DNA of 64,000 nt, from positions 1-64,000 of the forward strand of contig CAWBZL010000005.1 of assembly GCA_963793275.1 (NCBI GenBank). The letters are read 5' to 3'. Every line of letters begins with the position of its first letter. Position 1 is the stretch's first letter. Shown piece after piece: positions 45,850 through 53,963 of the stretch. Source of the stretch: Marinirhabdus sp963793275. GTDB lineage: Bacteria; Bacteroidota; Bacteroidia; Flavobacteriales; Flavobacteriaceae. Below the pieces are notes generated by a model, which saw only the letters and a program-made list of their open reading frames with translations, was not told the DNA's origin and did no database searches. The position numbers and the translations under genes were made by a program.

Positions 45850-46755
45850 ATGCTAAGCCGAAGACAGAAACTCTTTTTTTTAAAGTTTTTCAGCCTTTTT
45901 TCTATTGTACGGGGTTACAATATTCTGGTGATTGTCCTTGCGCAATACCTTACTTCAATATATATTCTGGCACCCAATCTGCCTTTGCGGGATGTGTTGC
46001 TGGATCCTAATTTATTTATGATCGTTATGGCATCTGCTTCGGCTATTGCGGCTGGTTATATTATTAACAGCTTTTACGATTCTGAAAAAGACCTAATTAA
46101 CCGTCCTCATAAAACCATGTTGGACAAGTTGGTAAGCCAGCAAACAAAACTATCGGGATATTTTGTCCTTAATTTCCTCTCGGTAATATTTGCCAGCTAT
46201 GTTAGTTTTAAAGCGGTACTATTCTTTTCGCTGTATATTTTTGGAATCTGGTTTTATTCTCACAAGTTAAAAAAGTATCCTTTTGTTGGGAATCTGGTAG
46301 CGGCTATTCTGGCCGTCATACCATTTTTTGCGGTGTTTATTTATTACGGCAATTTTGATATTGTAATTTTTGTACACGCCACCTTTTTATTTCTATTAAT
46401 TGCTATGCGAGAGCTCACCAAGGACCTTGAAAATTTAAAAGGAGATCTAGTACAAAATTATAGAACTATTCCTGTAGTGTATGGTGAAAAGCTTTCTAAG
46501 CGTATGCTAACGCTCTTAAGCGTTGCGGCTTTAGTACCGATTCTACTTTTACTTACCAAATTTGAAATTGGCTCTATGTACGTCTATTTCTTCGGAAGTA
46601 TCCTGGCATTGGTATTATTCGATATTATCCTTTGGAATTCGGCTAGAAAGATTCATTATATTATCCTTCATAATATCTTAAAACTGATTATTGTGATAGG
46701 TGTTTTTAGTATTGTACTTATAGACGTAGACCTTCTTCTCAATAGGATTCTTTAA
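45850..46755 (+). CDS. UbiA-type prenyltransferase (geranylgeranylglycerol-phosphate type)
   Basis: The 301-residue protein has about eight hydrophobic helices. The first Asp-rich motif is NSFYDSEKDLINRPHK (near residues 72-87) and the second DLENLKGDLVQNYRTIP (about 195-211). They bind the magnesium-pyrophosphate of the prenyl donor. The motif spacing resembles geranylgeranylglycerol-phosphate transferases, which are widely annotated in Flavobacteriaceae; menaquinone-type substrates are a possibility. It follows mevalonate kinase by 11 bases, in keeping with isoprenoid metabolism. Confidence 0.75.
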   Translation: MLSRRQKLFFLKFFSLFSIVRGYNILVIVLAQYLTSIYILAPNLPLRDVLLDPNLFMIVMASASAIAAGYIINSFYDSEKDLINRPHKTMLDKLVSQQTKLSGYFVLNFLSVIFASYVSFKAVLFFSLYIFGIWFYSHKLKKYPFVGNLVAAILAVIPFFAVFIYYGNFDIVIFVHATFLFLLIAMRELTKDLENLKGDLVQNYRTIPVVYGEKLSKRMLTLLSVAALVPILLLLTKFEIGSMYVYFFGSILALVLFDIILWNSARKIHYIILHNILKLIIVIGVFSIVLIDVDLLLNRIL

Positions 46756-46900
46756 TTGAAACTGAACTACCCTAATACCAAAACTCCCAGGGAGGAAATA
46801 GAACACTTCCCTGAAGTGAGCTAAAAGGCGACACTACTGCTTTAATAAGAAGCGCTATTTCGTTTAGTGAGGCTTTAACTACCTGTTTTACGAACGTAAA

Positions 46901-46934
46901 AAAAGTCCAGTGAAGAAAGCATCACTGGACTTTT
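46901..46934. terminator. Bidirectional terminator
   Basis: AAAAGTCCAGTGA and TCACTGGACTTTT pair perfectly across an 8-base loop, with A-run and T-run ends. It separates the prenyltransferase (+) from the ASPIC/UnbV gene (-). The rest of the gap (46756-46983) holds nothing else that I can support. Confidence 0.85.
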
Positions 46935-46983
46935 CGTTAATTTATCATTGTCTAACTTGATAGGAAAGACATTATTTCCGTTT

Positions 46984-48606
46984 TTACTTTTTTACAAATT
47001 TGTAACTTATTTGCTTTTGGTTAACTTCAAATTGAGCGAAGTATACACCAGTATTTAACCCGGCAACATCTATGCTGTTTGAACTAGATACAGTTGTGTT
47101 TAATACAATTTTACCATTCATATCCACAACAGTTACGATCGTATTGTCCATTCCCTGAATAGAAAAATTTAATTTCTCTGTTGTTGGATTAGGGAATAAT
47201 GTAATAGCGTTAGCAACTGCATCGTTTGTGCCCAATATAACCTCTGTTTCTCCTTGCGTAGAAATAATTTGTTGGTTGCCCTGTACATCTTCATATACAT
47301 CAACTTCTCCGTTAGGCCACTCTACGGTTACTGTGTTTATAGTGGTAGCCGTTCCAAGTCCAAAATGAGTCACTAATGAGTTCATATGTCTAAAGCCTTG
47401 CCCAGAGCGTACTTCGCGCATTTGACTTCCCCAATCACCTTCAATAGTAATGCGAGCGCCAATACCGTTTAGATTGCTCTCCACACCTACTAGGGCAATT
47501 TTAAACCAATTATTGGTATTGGTGTCATTCATATAAAGATTTCCTCCTCTGGATACATCTAAAAAGCCATCGTTGTTAAAGTCTCCAATGGCACCACCAT
47601 CAAAAGGCAGGTCTTGTCCTGTGAAGGTCATATCTCCATTGTTAATATAAAGTTCCTTAGACATTTCACTAAGAATATCTATATACCCGTCATTATTGAA
47701 ATCTGCTGCAAGGTTTTCCCAGGATCCAAGATCTCCGGCATCAATTCCTGTTGTAGCAATAATATCTGTATAGTTTCCGGTACCATCATTCTCCATAAAT
47801 TTATTCTGAAAATCGTGATTTACGATAAAGGCATCTAAGTCTCCATCATTATCAAAATCTTCAAAAACAGTAGCCCAGGAGCGTGAACTGTCCTGCATAC
47901 CAATGGCCAGGGCATTTTCTGTAAATACTCCATTGCCGTCATTAGTATACATGGCGTTGTTGTTTAACGGATCGTTTGGTGGTGAACCACCTCTGCATTT
48001 TGTTAAGTACATATCCTGATCTCCGTCGTTATCATAATCTATCCAGATGGCTGCATAGTTTCCAGGAGCATCCAGAGTTTGAATAAGAGTTTGGTCTAAC
48101 GTCATATTTCCATTCCCGTCATTTCGGTAGGGGTGACTTAAATCTACATCATGACAAACAAATGCATCCAGGTCTCCATCATTATCAATATCTGCAAAGG
48201 TAGAACGTTGTGAAAAGATATATTGTGGGAATTTATTTTCGGTATATGCGGTTCCATCTGCATTTGCCATCAAAAACGAAACACGTTGTCCATTTCCTAA
48301 TACAAAATCGTTGTAACCGTTTGCATCCAAATCTCCGGCAGCAACACTCCAATCTGGAACATTATCAATTGGCATTGAAATCATAACAGAGACGAAAGTT
48401 CCGTCGGGTTGTTGGTAGTCAATTCCAACTCCGCCGGAAGATATACGAACGTTATCGTCAAGAAAATCGTTGTTAACATCTACAGCAACAGCAGTAGATG
48501 ATGCAAAACTTCCTATTAAACCACTTTGATTCGTAAAGCTCACTTGCTGAGCCATCATAGCAAAGCCAAATGCCAGCGCTAAGGATAAACTTGTAAATTT
48601 TTTCAT
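46984..48606 (-). CDS. Secreted FG-GAP/VCBS and ASPIC/UnbV protein with T9SS sorting domain
   Basis: After a signal peptide (FTSLSLALAFGFAMMAQQ), the 540-residue protein has about seven FG-GAP/VCBS calcium-binding blades with DxDxDG-type loops (FADIDNDGDLDAFV, WIDYDNDGDQDMYL, FEDFDNDGDLDAFI). It ends with an ASPIC/UnbV domain (GIGARITIEGDWGSQMREV) and a T9SS type A tail (TLFPNPTTEKLNF). Such CRTAC1-like proteins form beta-propellers at the cell surface. The ligand is unknown. It is flanked by a terminator on its 3' side. Confidence 0.9.
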   Translation of the reverse strand: MKKFTSLSLALAFGFAMMAQQVSFTNQSGLIGSFASSTAVAVDVNNDFLDDNVRISSGGVGIDYQQPDGTFVSVMISMPIDNVPDWSVAAGDLDANGYNDFVLGNGQRVSFLMANADGTAYTENKFPQYIFSQRSTFADIDNDGDLDAFVCHDVDLSHPYRNDGNGNMTLDQTLIQTLDAPGNYAAIWIDYDNDGDQDMYLTKCRGGSPPNDPLNNNAMYTNDGNGVFTENALAIGMQDSSRSWATVFEDFDNDGDLDAFIVNHDFQNKFMENDGTGNYTDIIATTGIDAGDLGSWENLAADFNNDGYIDILSEMSKELYINNGDMTFTGQDLPFDGGAIGDFNNDGFLDVSRGGNLYMNDTNTNNWFKIALVGVESNLNGIGARITIEGDWGSQMREVRSGQGFRHMNSLVTHFGLGTATTINTVTVEWPNGEVDVYEDVQGNQQIISTQGETEVILGTNDAVANAITLFPNPTTEKLNFSIQGMDNTIVTVVDMNGKIVLNTTVSSSNSIDVAGLNTGVYFAQFEVNQKQISYKFVKK

Positions 48607-48673
48607 AGGTGTGATTTTAAAGTCGTTAAAAATAACCTAAAAAATCTAATGATACAACCTAAGAATGAAGAAT

Positions 48674-49438
48674 TTACTGTTCTTTTATCTGAATGTCCCT
48701 AATTTTTTTGAATAGGTCTGAAGAATAAACAAAATCTGTAACGTCCTGGTTGTCTGTGTCAAAAATTTCTTTATTACTTCCCTGCCAAACAAGAACACCA
48801 TTTTTGAGAAAGACAATATTTTCGCCAATCTCCATTACCGAATTCATATCATGGGTTACCACCACGGTAGTAATATCGTTTTCGTGAGTGAGTTCCTGAA
48901 TTAAATTATCAATTACCGTAGCCGTTTTAGGATCCAATCCGGAGTTAGGTTCGTCACAAAAAAGGTATTTGGGTTTGTTAACAATAGCCCTGGCAATAGA
49001 AACTCTTTTCTGCATTCCTCCCGAAATCTCTGAAGGATACTTTTTGTTGTTTCCCCCAAGATTTACACGTTCTAAAACTTCATTCACGCGGTCTATCATT
49101 TCAGATTTTTTGTTTTTGGTAAACATCCGTAAGGGAAACATGACGTTTTCTTCAATGGTCATAGAGTCAAATAGGGCACCACCCTGAAACAACATTCCAA
49201 TTTCTTCCCGCAGATTTCTTTGCTGCTCCTCATCCATGTGCTGTATTGCCTTATCTTCGTAATAAATAAGCCCTTCTTCAGGTTTAAAAAGTCCTAACAG
49301 CGATTTCAGCAATACGGTTTTACCACTACCACTCTGGCCAATTATTAAATTGGTTTTCCCTTGTTCAAATACCGTGGAGATACCTTTTAAGATCTCCTCA
49401 TCACCAAAACTTTTCTTTATGTTTTCTACTTTAATCAT
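48674..49438 (-). CDS. ABC transporter ATP-binding protein, MlaF type
   Basis: The 254-residue ATPase has Walker A GQSGSGKT (about 35-42), signature ISGGMQKRVSIARAIV and Walker B YLFCDEPNSGLDP. Its partner permease gene lies upstream, with a 1-base overlap between stop and start (TAATG). The pair matches the MlaF/MlaE (Ttg2A/B) lipid-transport complex for phospholipid trafficking between the membranes. The MlaD-type substrate-binding protein is not in this window. Confidence 0.85.
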   Translation of the reverse strand: MIKVENIKKSFGDEEILKGISTVFEQGKTNLIIGQSGSGKTVLLKSLLGLFKPEEGLIYYEDKAIQHMDEEQQRNLREEIGMLFQGGALFDSMTIEENVMFPLRMFTKNKKSEMIDRVNEVLERVNLGGNNKKYPSEISGGMQKRVSIARAIVNKPKYLFCDEPNSGLDPKTATVIDNLIQELTHENDITTVVVTHDMNSVMEIGENIVFLKNGVLVWQGSNKEIFDTDNQDVTDFVYSSDLFKKIRDIQIKEQ

Positions 49439-50175
49439 TAGCTAAGAAGGAGTTGTGTGATGATAAAATTGGCTAAAATAATAAGGACACTCGTCCATAC
49501 AAAAGAATTGGTGCTTGCTTTTCCTACTTCCAAAGCACCACCTTTCATGTAATATCCCTGCCATGAGGGTACAGTTGCCAGAATAAAAGCAAAAACAAAT
49601 GTTTTTATAAAAGCATACACCAGATGAAACGTATTGAAGTCTTCCTGAAGTCCCGTTGTAAAGTCTGTGTAAGTTGTAAAACCTCCATAAACACCTGCAA
49701 GTAAGCCGCCCGTAATACCTATAAACATAGCTAAAGCTATTATAAAAGGATAGAACATTAAGGCTACAATTTTTGGAAATACTAAGTAGTTTAACGAATT
49801 TATACCCATTACTTCTAAAGCATCAATTTGCTCAGTAACACGCATAGATCCTATGCTGGAAGTGATAAAAGAACCTACTTTTCCTGCCATAATAATAGAC
49901 ATGAACGTTGGGGCAAACTCCAATACAATAGATTGCCTGGTGGCAAAGCCAATGAGTGATTTAGGAATAATTGGGTTGTCAACATTTAAGGCCGTTTGTA
50001 TTGCAATTACCCCTCCTACAAAGAACGAGATAAAAACCACGATCCCTAAAGACCCTATAATAAGGTCGTCAATTTCCTTAAATATAAGCTCTTTTAGTAC
50101 AGATCTTTTAGTGAAACTCCCAAAGGTGCGTTTCAGCATTAAAAAATAAGAACCAATATCTTCAATGTATCCCAT
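49438..50175 (-). CDS. MlaE-type ABC transporter permease
   Basis: The 245-residue protein has five to six hydrophobic helices. VMGINSLNYLVFPKIVALMF and ITSSIGSMRVTEQIDALEV are typical of the MlaE/Ttg2B family, including the conserved EQIDAL loop that contacts the ATPase. It overlaps the ATPase gene by one base. It is probably an inner-membrane lipid transporter subunit. Confidence 0.88.
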   Translation of the reverse strand: MGYIEDIGSYFLMLKRTFGSFTKRSVLKELIFKEIDDLIIGSLGIVVFISFFVGGVIAIQTALNVDNPIIPKSLIGFATRQSIVLEFAPTFMSIIMAGKVGSFITSSIGSMRVTEQIDALEVMGINSLNYLVFPKIVALMFYPFIIALAMFIGITGGLLAGVYGGFTTYTDFTTGLQEDFNTFHLVYAFIKTFVFAFILATVPSWQGYYMKGGALEVGKASTNSFVWTSVLIILANFIITQLLLS

Positions 50176-50232
50176 AGTTTTAAAAGTGTCGCTAAGGTAC
50201 TAATTAAATAATTTTTGCGTGTGGTTGTGTAG

Positions 50233-51309
50233 CTACTTTTGGTCAAAAAGTTGTTTCATAATGGTATATATTTTTGTGTTTTGATACACGCCATCAAACA
50301 GTTGTTCACCGGGTCCCTGCGCAAAAACAGGAACCATAGTTGCAGAATGACCCGTCGTTGAAAAAGATGCTACTATTTTTGTGTAATCTATACCATCTGC
50401 GCTAAGAGTAAAGCCTCCGGTTTCGTGATCTGCCGTAACAATAACCAGTGTTTCGCCATTCACTTTCGCGAAATCTAACACAGCCCCAATCGTTTTGTCA
50501 AAATCTATCATTTCTCTTATTAGATAGTCGGCATCATTATCATGACCTCCCCAATCTATTTGAGAACCTTCAACCATTAAAAAGAATCCGTTTTTATTTT
50601 TAGAAAGTTGCCCAATAGCCAGCATCGTGGCATTGGTTAGGAAATTACCCCTGTTTTCCGACATTTTTGGCATTCCGTTAGGAGCAAGCAGAATAGCTTG
50701 TTTTTTTTCTGAAATTTTCTGCGGAAGCCCGTCTGTGTGTACTTCAAAATTTCTGTCTTTTAATTGCTGTAATAGGTCCTGCCCATCTTTTCTATTCTGA
50801 AAAAACTGAAGTCCGCCCCCTGCAAAAAAATCGATTTTACTACGCACTAGGTCTACGGCAATTTCATCATACATTCTGCGCGATTCCTGATGCGCATAAA
50901 AAGCAGCAGGGGTTGCGTGTACTACAGAAGAGGTAGCTACCAGGCCTGTTGCAATTCCGTTTTTGGAGATATGTTCTACAATGGTTTCTGCTGGTTGCTT
51001 GGCTTCATTTACACCAATAGCCCCGTTATACGTTTTTATTCCAGAAGCAAATGCCGTGGCACCCGCAGCGGAGTCTGTGACCAATTCTTTTGAAGAAGAC
51101 GTCATACTCAATCCCACCGTATTAAACCGAAGAAAATTTGAAGGCTTGTCGTTAAAGTATAAACTGGAAGATATCTCGCTAAGTCCCATACCATCCCCAA
51201 CAAGTAAAATGATATTTTTGGGTTTTTGAGTATTTTGTGAAATAGCGGTTGCGAAACTAATCGTGCAAATCGCTAAAAAGGCAAATGTTCTGGTAAGTGA
51301 TAAAGGCAT
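50233..51309 (-). CDS. Alkaline phosphatase (PhoA-type fold)
   Basis: The 358-residue protein has a signal peptide (TFAFLAICTISFATA). Key motifs: ILLVGDGMGLSE (metal Asp), LVTDSAAGATAFASG (Ser nucleophile in DSAAGATA), GSQIDWGGHDND, VIVTADHETGGFTL (DHE-TGG) and TGHSATMVPVFAQGPG. These are the PhoA zinc and magnesium ligands and active serine. It hydrolyses phosphomonoesters outside the cell or in the periplasm. It is shorter than E. coli PhoA. Confidence 0.9.
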   Translation of the reverse strand: MPLSLTRTFAFLAICTISFATAISQNTQKPKNIILLVGDGMGLSEISSSLYFNDKPSNFLRFNTVGLSMTSSSKELVTDSAAGATAFASGIKTYNGAIGVNEAKQPAETIVEHISKNGIATGLVATSSVVHATPAAFYAHQESRRMYDEIAVDLVRSKIDFFAGGGLQFFQNRKDGQDLLQQLKDRNFEVHTDGLPQKISEKKQAILLAPNGMPKMSENRGNFLTNATMLAIGQLSKNKNGFFLMVEGSQIDWGGHDNDADYLIREMIDFDKTIGAVLDFAKVNGETLVIVTADHETGGFTLSADGIDYTKIVASFSTTGHSATMVPVFAQGPGEQLFDGVYQNTKIYTIMKQLFDQK

Positions 51310-51379
51310 AAAATATAGCTTAGAGGTTCAAAAATACACAATAGGAAATTGCGAAATGCTATAAAAAGGTTAAGATGCA

Positions 51380-52228
51380 TTAAAACAACTTCTTCTTAAT
51401 ATTTTTCCAGCGTAATTCGCGAATAAACGTCCCTTCTTTTTCTGTGACCAAAAAAGGTGTCTTGTTTTGTTTTGCTTTTAAATAGCCACGAATACAATTA
51501 TAGTAAAAGTGTATGCTCCCCTTTTTTTGAGCTAGTTTTATGGATGCAATTTGTGTGAGTGCCCAGCCGTAGCGCATTTTGTAAAACGCTTCGCCCTGTT
51601 TGTATTTTGCCGCTTTTGTGTAGGTAGCTCCCGTAGGTTTTAAATGTTTTACGTGCAATGTCTGGTCTGTTGCTATTTTCCAGCCGTGAAACTGGGCAAG
51701 GAGTTCGTCCACAGTGTCCCAGCCCATGGCATTCATCAGGCCGCCAATCTGGATAAAACATGCTTTCCTGTAGGCTTTTAAGGCGCCGCGAATGTGATCT
51801 TTGTTGGTTAGATTTTCTACGCTCCAGGTTCCATTTTTTTTAACGGTACAAAAACCACCAACCATTCCAATTTCAGGATCTTTTTGAAAGATTTCTGAAA
51901 TTCTCTTTACATAGTCCTTCGGAAAAATAAGATCTGCATCAAACTTGCAAATTATATCGAACTCTCCGTCCAGCGTTTCGTATCCTTTATAAAAAGCATT
52001 AATCACTTTGCTTCCTGGTTGATGTTCCGATTGTAAATGGCTGGTAATTGAAGTTATATTGGAATGTTTTGCCGAAAATGAATCGATAATTTCCTGTGTT
52101 CCATCTGTAGAGCCGTCATTTACAACCACAATTTTAGTTGGTTGAAGGGTTTGCGTCACCAGCGAATCCAACGTTTTTTTTAGAAACTTTTCTTCGTTAT
52201 GGGCAGGTATGATTATTTGGATATTCAT
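51380..52228 (-). CDS. Glycosyltransferase family 2
   Basis: The 282-residue protein starts with IQIIIPAHNEEKFLKKTLDS, the GT-A fold opening, and has VVVNDGSTDGTQEIIDSFS and a DxD-like CKFDADLIFP (about residue 100). The C-terminal half differs from simple GT2 enzymes and carries TVDELLAQFHGWKIATDQ. It lies last in an operon with a methyltransferase and a ketosynthase; the ATG overlaps the stop of the methyltransferase gene by 4 bases. The acceptor is unknown, perhaps a lipid. Confidence 0.85.
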   Translation of the reverse strand: MNIQIIIPAHNEEKFLKKTLDSLVTQTLQPTKIVVVNDGSTDGTQEIIDSFSAKHSNITSITSHLQSEHQPGSKVINAFYKGYETLDGEFDIICKFDADLIFPKDYVKRISEIFQKDPEIGMVGGFCTVKKNGTWSVENLTNKDHIRGALKAYRKACFIQIGGLMNAMGWDTVDELLAQFHGWKIATDQTLHVKHLKPTGATYTKAAKYKQGEAFYKMRYGWALTQIASIKLAQKKGSIHFYYNCIRGYLKAKQNKTPFLVTEKEGTFIRELRWKNIKKKLF

Positions 52229-52749
52229 TTTGCTCTTTCAGCATACACCAGATAATATCTTGGTGTAAATCTGCGCAGAATAGGACGGAAGCCTATTTTT
52301 TTTACGGGATGTGTAAATTTTTCTCGTTTTTTTATGATCCAGCCAGCTTTCTCCAGTAACCAGTCAAATTGCCAGTCTTCAAACTCGTGGTAATGGCGGT
52401 CCCATTCGTCGGTTTTGCTTTGGTAAGCAGATGCAAACCATAATTTTAAAGGTACAGAAGCTACCAGTTTTTTTGCTTTGCAATCCTTCAGCACATTAAA
52501 CGGACTCACTAGATGTTCAAAAATTTCAAAAGCGGTGAGCACATCAAAATTTTCAGCCTGAACGCATTCGGTTTCCAGATCCAGATCTTCACCTTTGGTA
52601 TTTTCTACCGAATAACCTTCGGCTTTCATGATTTCAGTAAAGGGATTCTCAATACCCAGATCCAAAATAGTTTGATCTGTAGGTATATGGTCCTTCAAAA
52701 ACTGAAGCGTATGTTTATACCTTTTTTTTGGATAGTTACCTTCGTACAT
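52225..52749 (-). CDS. Class I SAM-dependent methyltransferase
   Basis: The 174-residue protein has a class I methyltransferase layout: TILDLGIENPFTEIMKAEGY (degenerate motif I lacking the usual GxGxG), DLDLETECVQAENFDVLTAF and IFEHLVSPF. A poorly conserved glycine loop is noticeable. Its ATG overlaps the ketosynthase stop by one base and its stop overlaps the glycosyltransferase ATG by 4 bases. The substrate is unknown, perhaps the product of the ketosynthase. Confidence 0.7.
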   Translation of the reverse strand: MYEGNYPKKRYKHTLQFLKDHIPTDQTILDLGIENPFTEIMKAEGYSVENTKGEDLDLETECVQAENFDVLTAFEIFEHLVSPFNVLKDCKAKKLVASVPLKLWFASAYQSKTDEWDRHYHEFEDWQFDWLLEKAGWIIKKREKFTHPVKKIGFRPILRRFTPRYYLVYAERAK

Positions 52750-53810
52750 TATATTTTGTAGACAATCGCATTAATATTCATTCCTGCACCTACACTGGCA
52801 AACATCACCACATCACCTTTGAAAACGCTGTGGCCTTCCAGTTTGTTGTTAAGAACTAAGTCGTATAAAGTTGGAACCGTAGCAACACTGGAATTTCCCA
52901 GCTTGTTAATTGTCATTGGCATAACGCCCTTTGGGGTTTCCATATCATACAATTTGTAAAACCTGTTTATAATGGCTTCGTCCATCTTTTCATTTGCCTG
53001 GTGGATAAAAACCTTTTTTAATTCTTTGATATCCACGCCACTTTTATCCATACAGGCCTTCATAGCTTCTGGCACATTGGTCAGTGCGAAGTTATATATC
53101 TTGCGGCCATACATTTTTATATAGCGTCTGGCATCCGAAATTTCCTGATTGTTACTTTCCCCAAAGTAGATAAAATGTGCTTCGTCATAAGAAAAAGTGG
53201 CGCTATTGTGAGCCAGATACCCGCTATCTTCATCATCTGTTGCTTCAACAACAGTAGCTCCTGCACCGTCACTATAAATCATAGAATCACGGTCGTGCTG
53301 GTCTACAACCCGCGATAATGCTTCGGCACCAATTACCAGACATGTTTTTGCCATACCGCTTTTTATATAGGCGTGAGCAGTGATCATGCTTTCAACCCAT
53401 CCCGGACAACCAAACATAAGATCGTAGGCTACACAATTAGGGTTTTTAATTTTTAAAAGATGCTTTACGCGTGTTCCAAGGCTGGGAACATTATCACTTT
53501 GGTGGGAATTGTGTTTTACATCACCGTAATTATTAGCAACAATAATATAATCTATGGTTTCTCTGTCTATTCCGGCATTTTCTATGGCTTTTTCGGCAGC
53601 AAAATAGGCAATGTCCGATGTGTTATATTCGTCTTTTATATAGCGTCTTTCCGAAATACCGGTAATGGCTTTAAATTTTTCAATAATCACGGTGTTTTCC
53701 TGACCAAAAGATTTTCCGTCTTCGGTAAAAAAGCTGTGTTTTTCAAACTGATTGTTTGGTGCAATTCCGGTGGGGATGTAGCTGCCAACTCCTGTGATTT
53801 TTGTGCCCAT
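52749..53810 (-). CDS. Ketoacyl-ACP synthase III family protein
   Basis: The 353-residue thiolase-fold protein has the catalytic Cys in YDLMFGCPGWVESM, His in VFIHQANEKMD and Asn in NKLGNSSVATVPTL. These define the Cys-His-Asn triad of 3-oxoacyl-ACP synthase III (FabH-like). The stretch DVKHNSHQSDNVPSLGTRV differs from housekeeping FabH, and the operon with a methyltransferase and GT2 suggests a dedicated lipid or secondary-metabolite pathway rather than general fatty acid synthesis. It heads that operon. Confidence 0.9.
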   Translation of the reverse strand: MGTKITGVGSYIPTGIAPNNQFEKHSFFTEDGKSFGQENTVIIEKFKAITGISERRYIKDEYNTSDIAYFAAEKAIENAGIDRETIDYIIVANNYGDVKHNSHQSDNVPSLGTRVKHLLKIKNPNCVAYDLMFGCPGWVESMITAHAYIKSGMAKTCLVIGAEALSRVVDQHDRDSMIYSDGAGATVVEATDDEDSGYLAHNSATFSYDEAHFIYFGESNNQEISDARRYIKMYGRKIYNFALTNVPEAMKACMDKSGVDIKELKKVFIHQANEKMDEAIINRFYKLYDMETPKGVMPMTINKLGNSSVATVPTLYDLVLNNKLEGHSVFKGDVVMFASVGAGMNINAIVYKI

Positions 53811-53914
53811 AAGCTAAATTTTGACTAAAATAGATAAAAACGTAAAGGTAATAGATGGATTTTTAAGGAAATTAGTGATATTTAAAATATAGCTAAAAAT
53901 TCGCTTTAAAATCT

Positions 53915-53953
53915 AACAATCCTCAATTTAAGTACTTTAAAATGAGGATTGTT
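53915..53953 (-). terminator. Hairpin downstream of gcvP
   Basis: AACAATCCTCA (53915-53925) and TGAGGATTGTT (53943-53953) form an 11-bp stem with a 17-base loop. It lies 10 bases past the gcvP stop on the minus strand and probably ends its transcript. Confidence 0.65.
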
Positions 53954-53963
53954 TAATAAGGTA

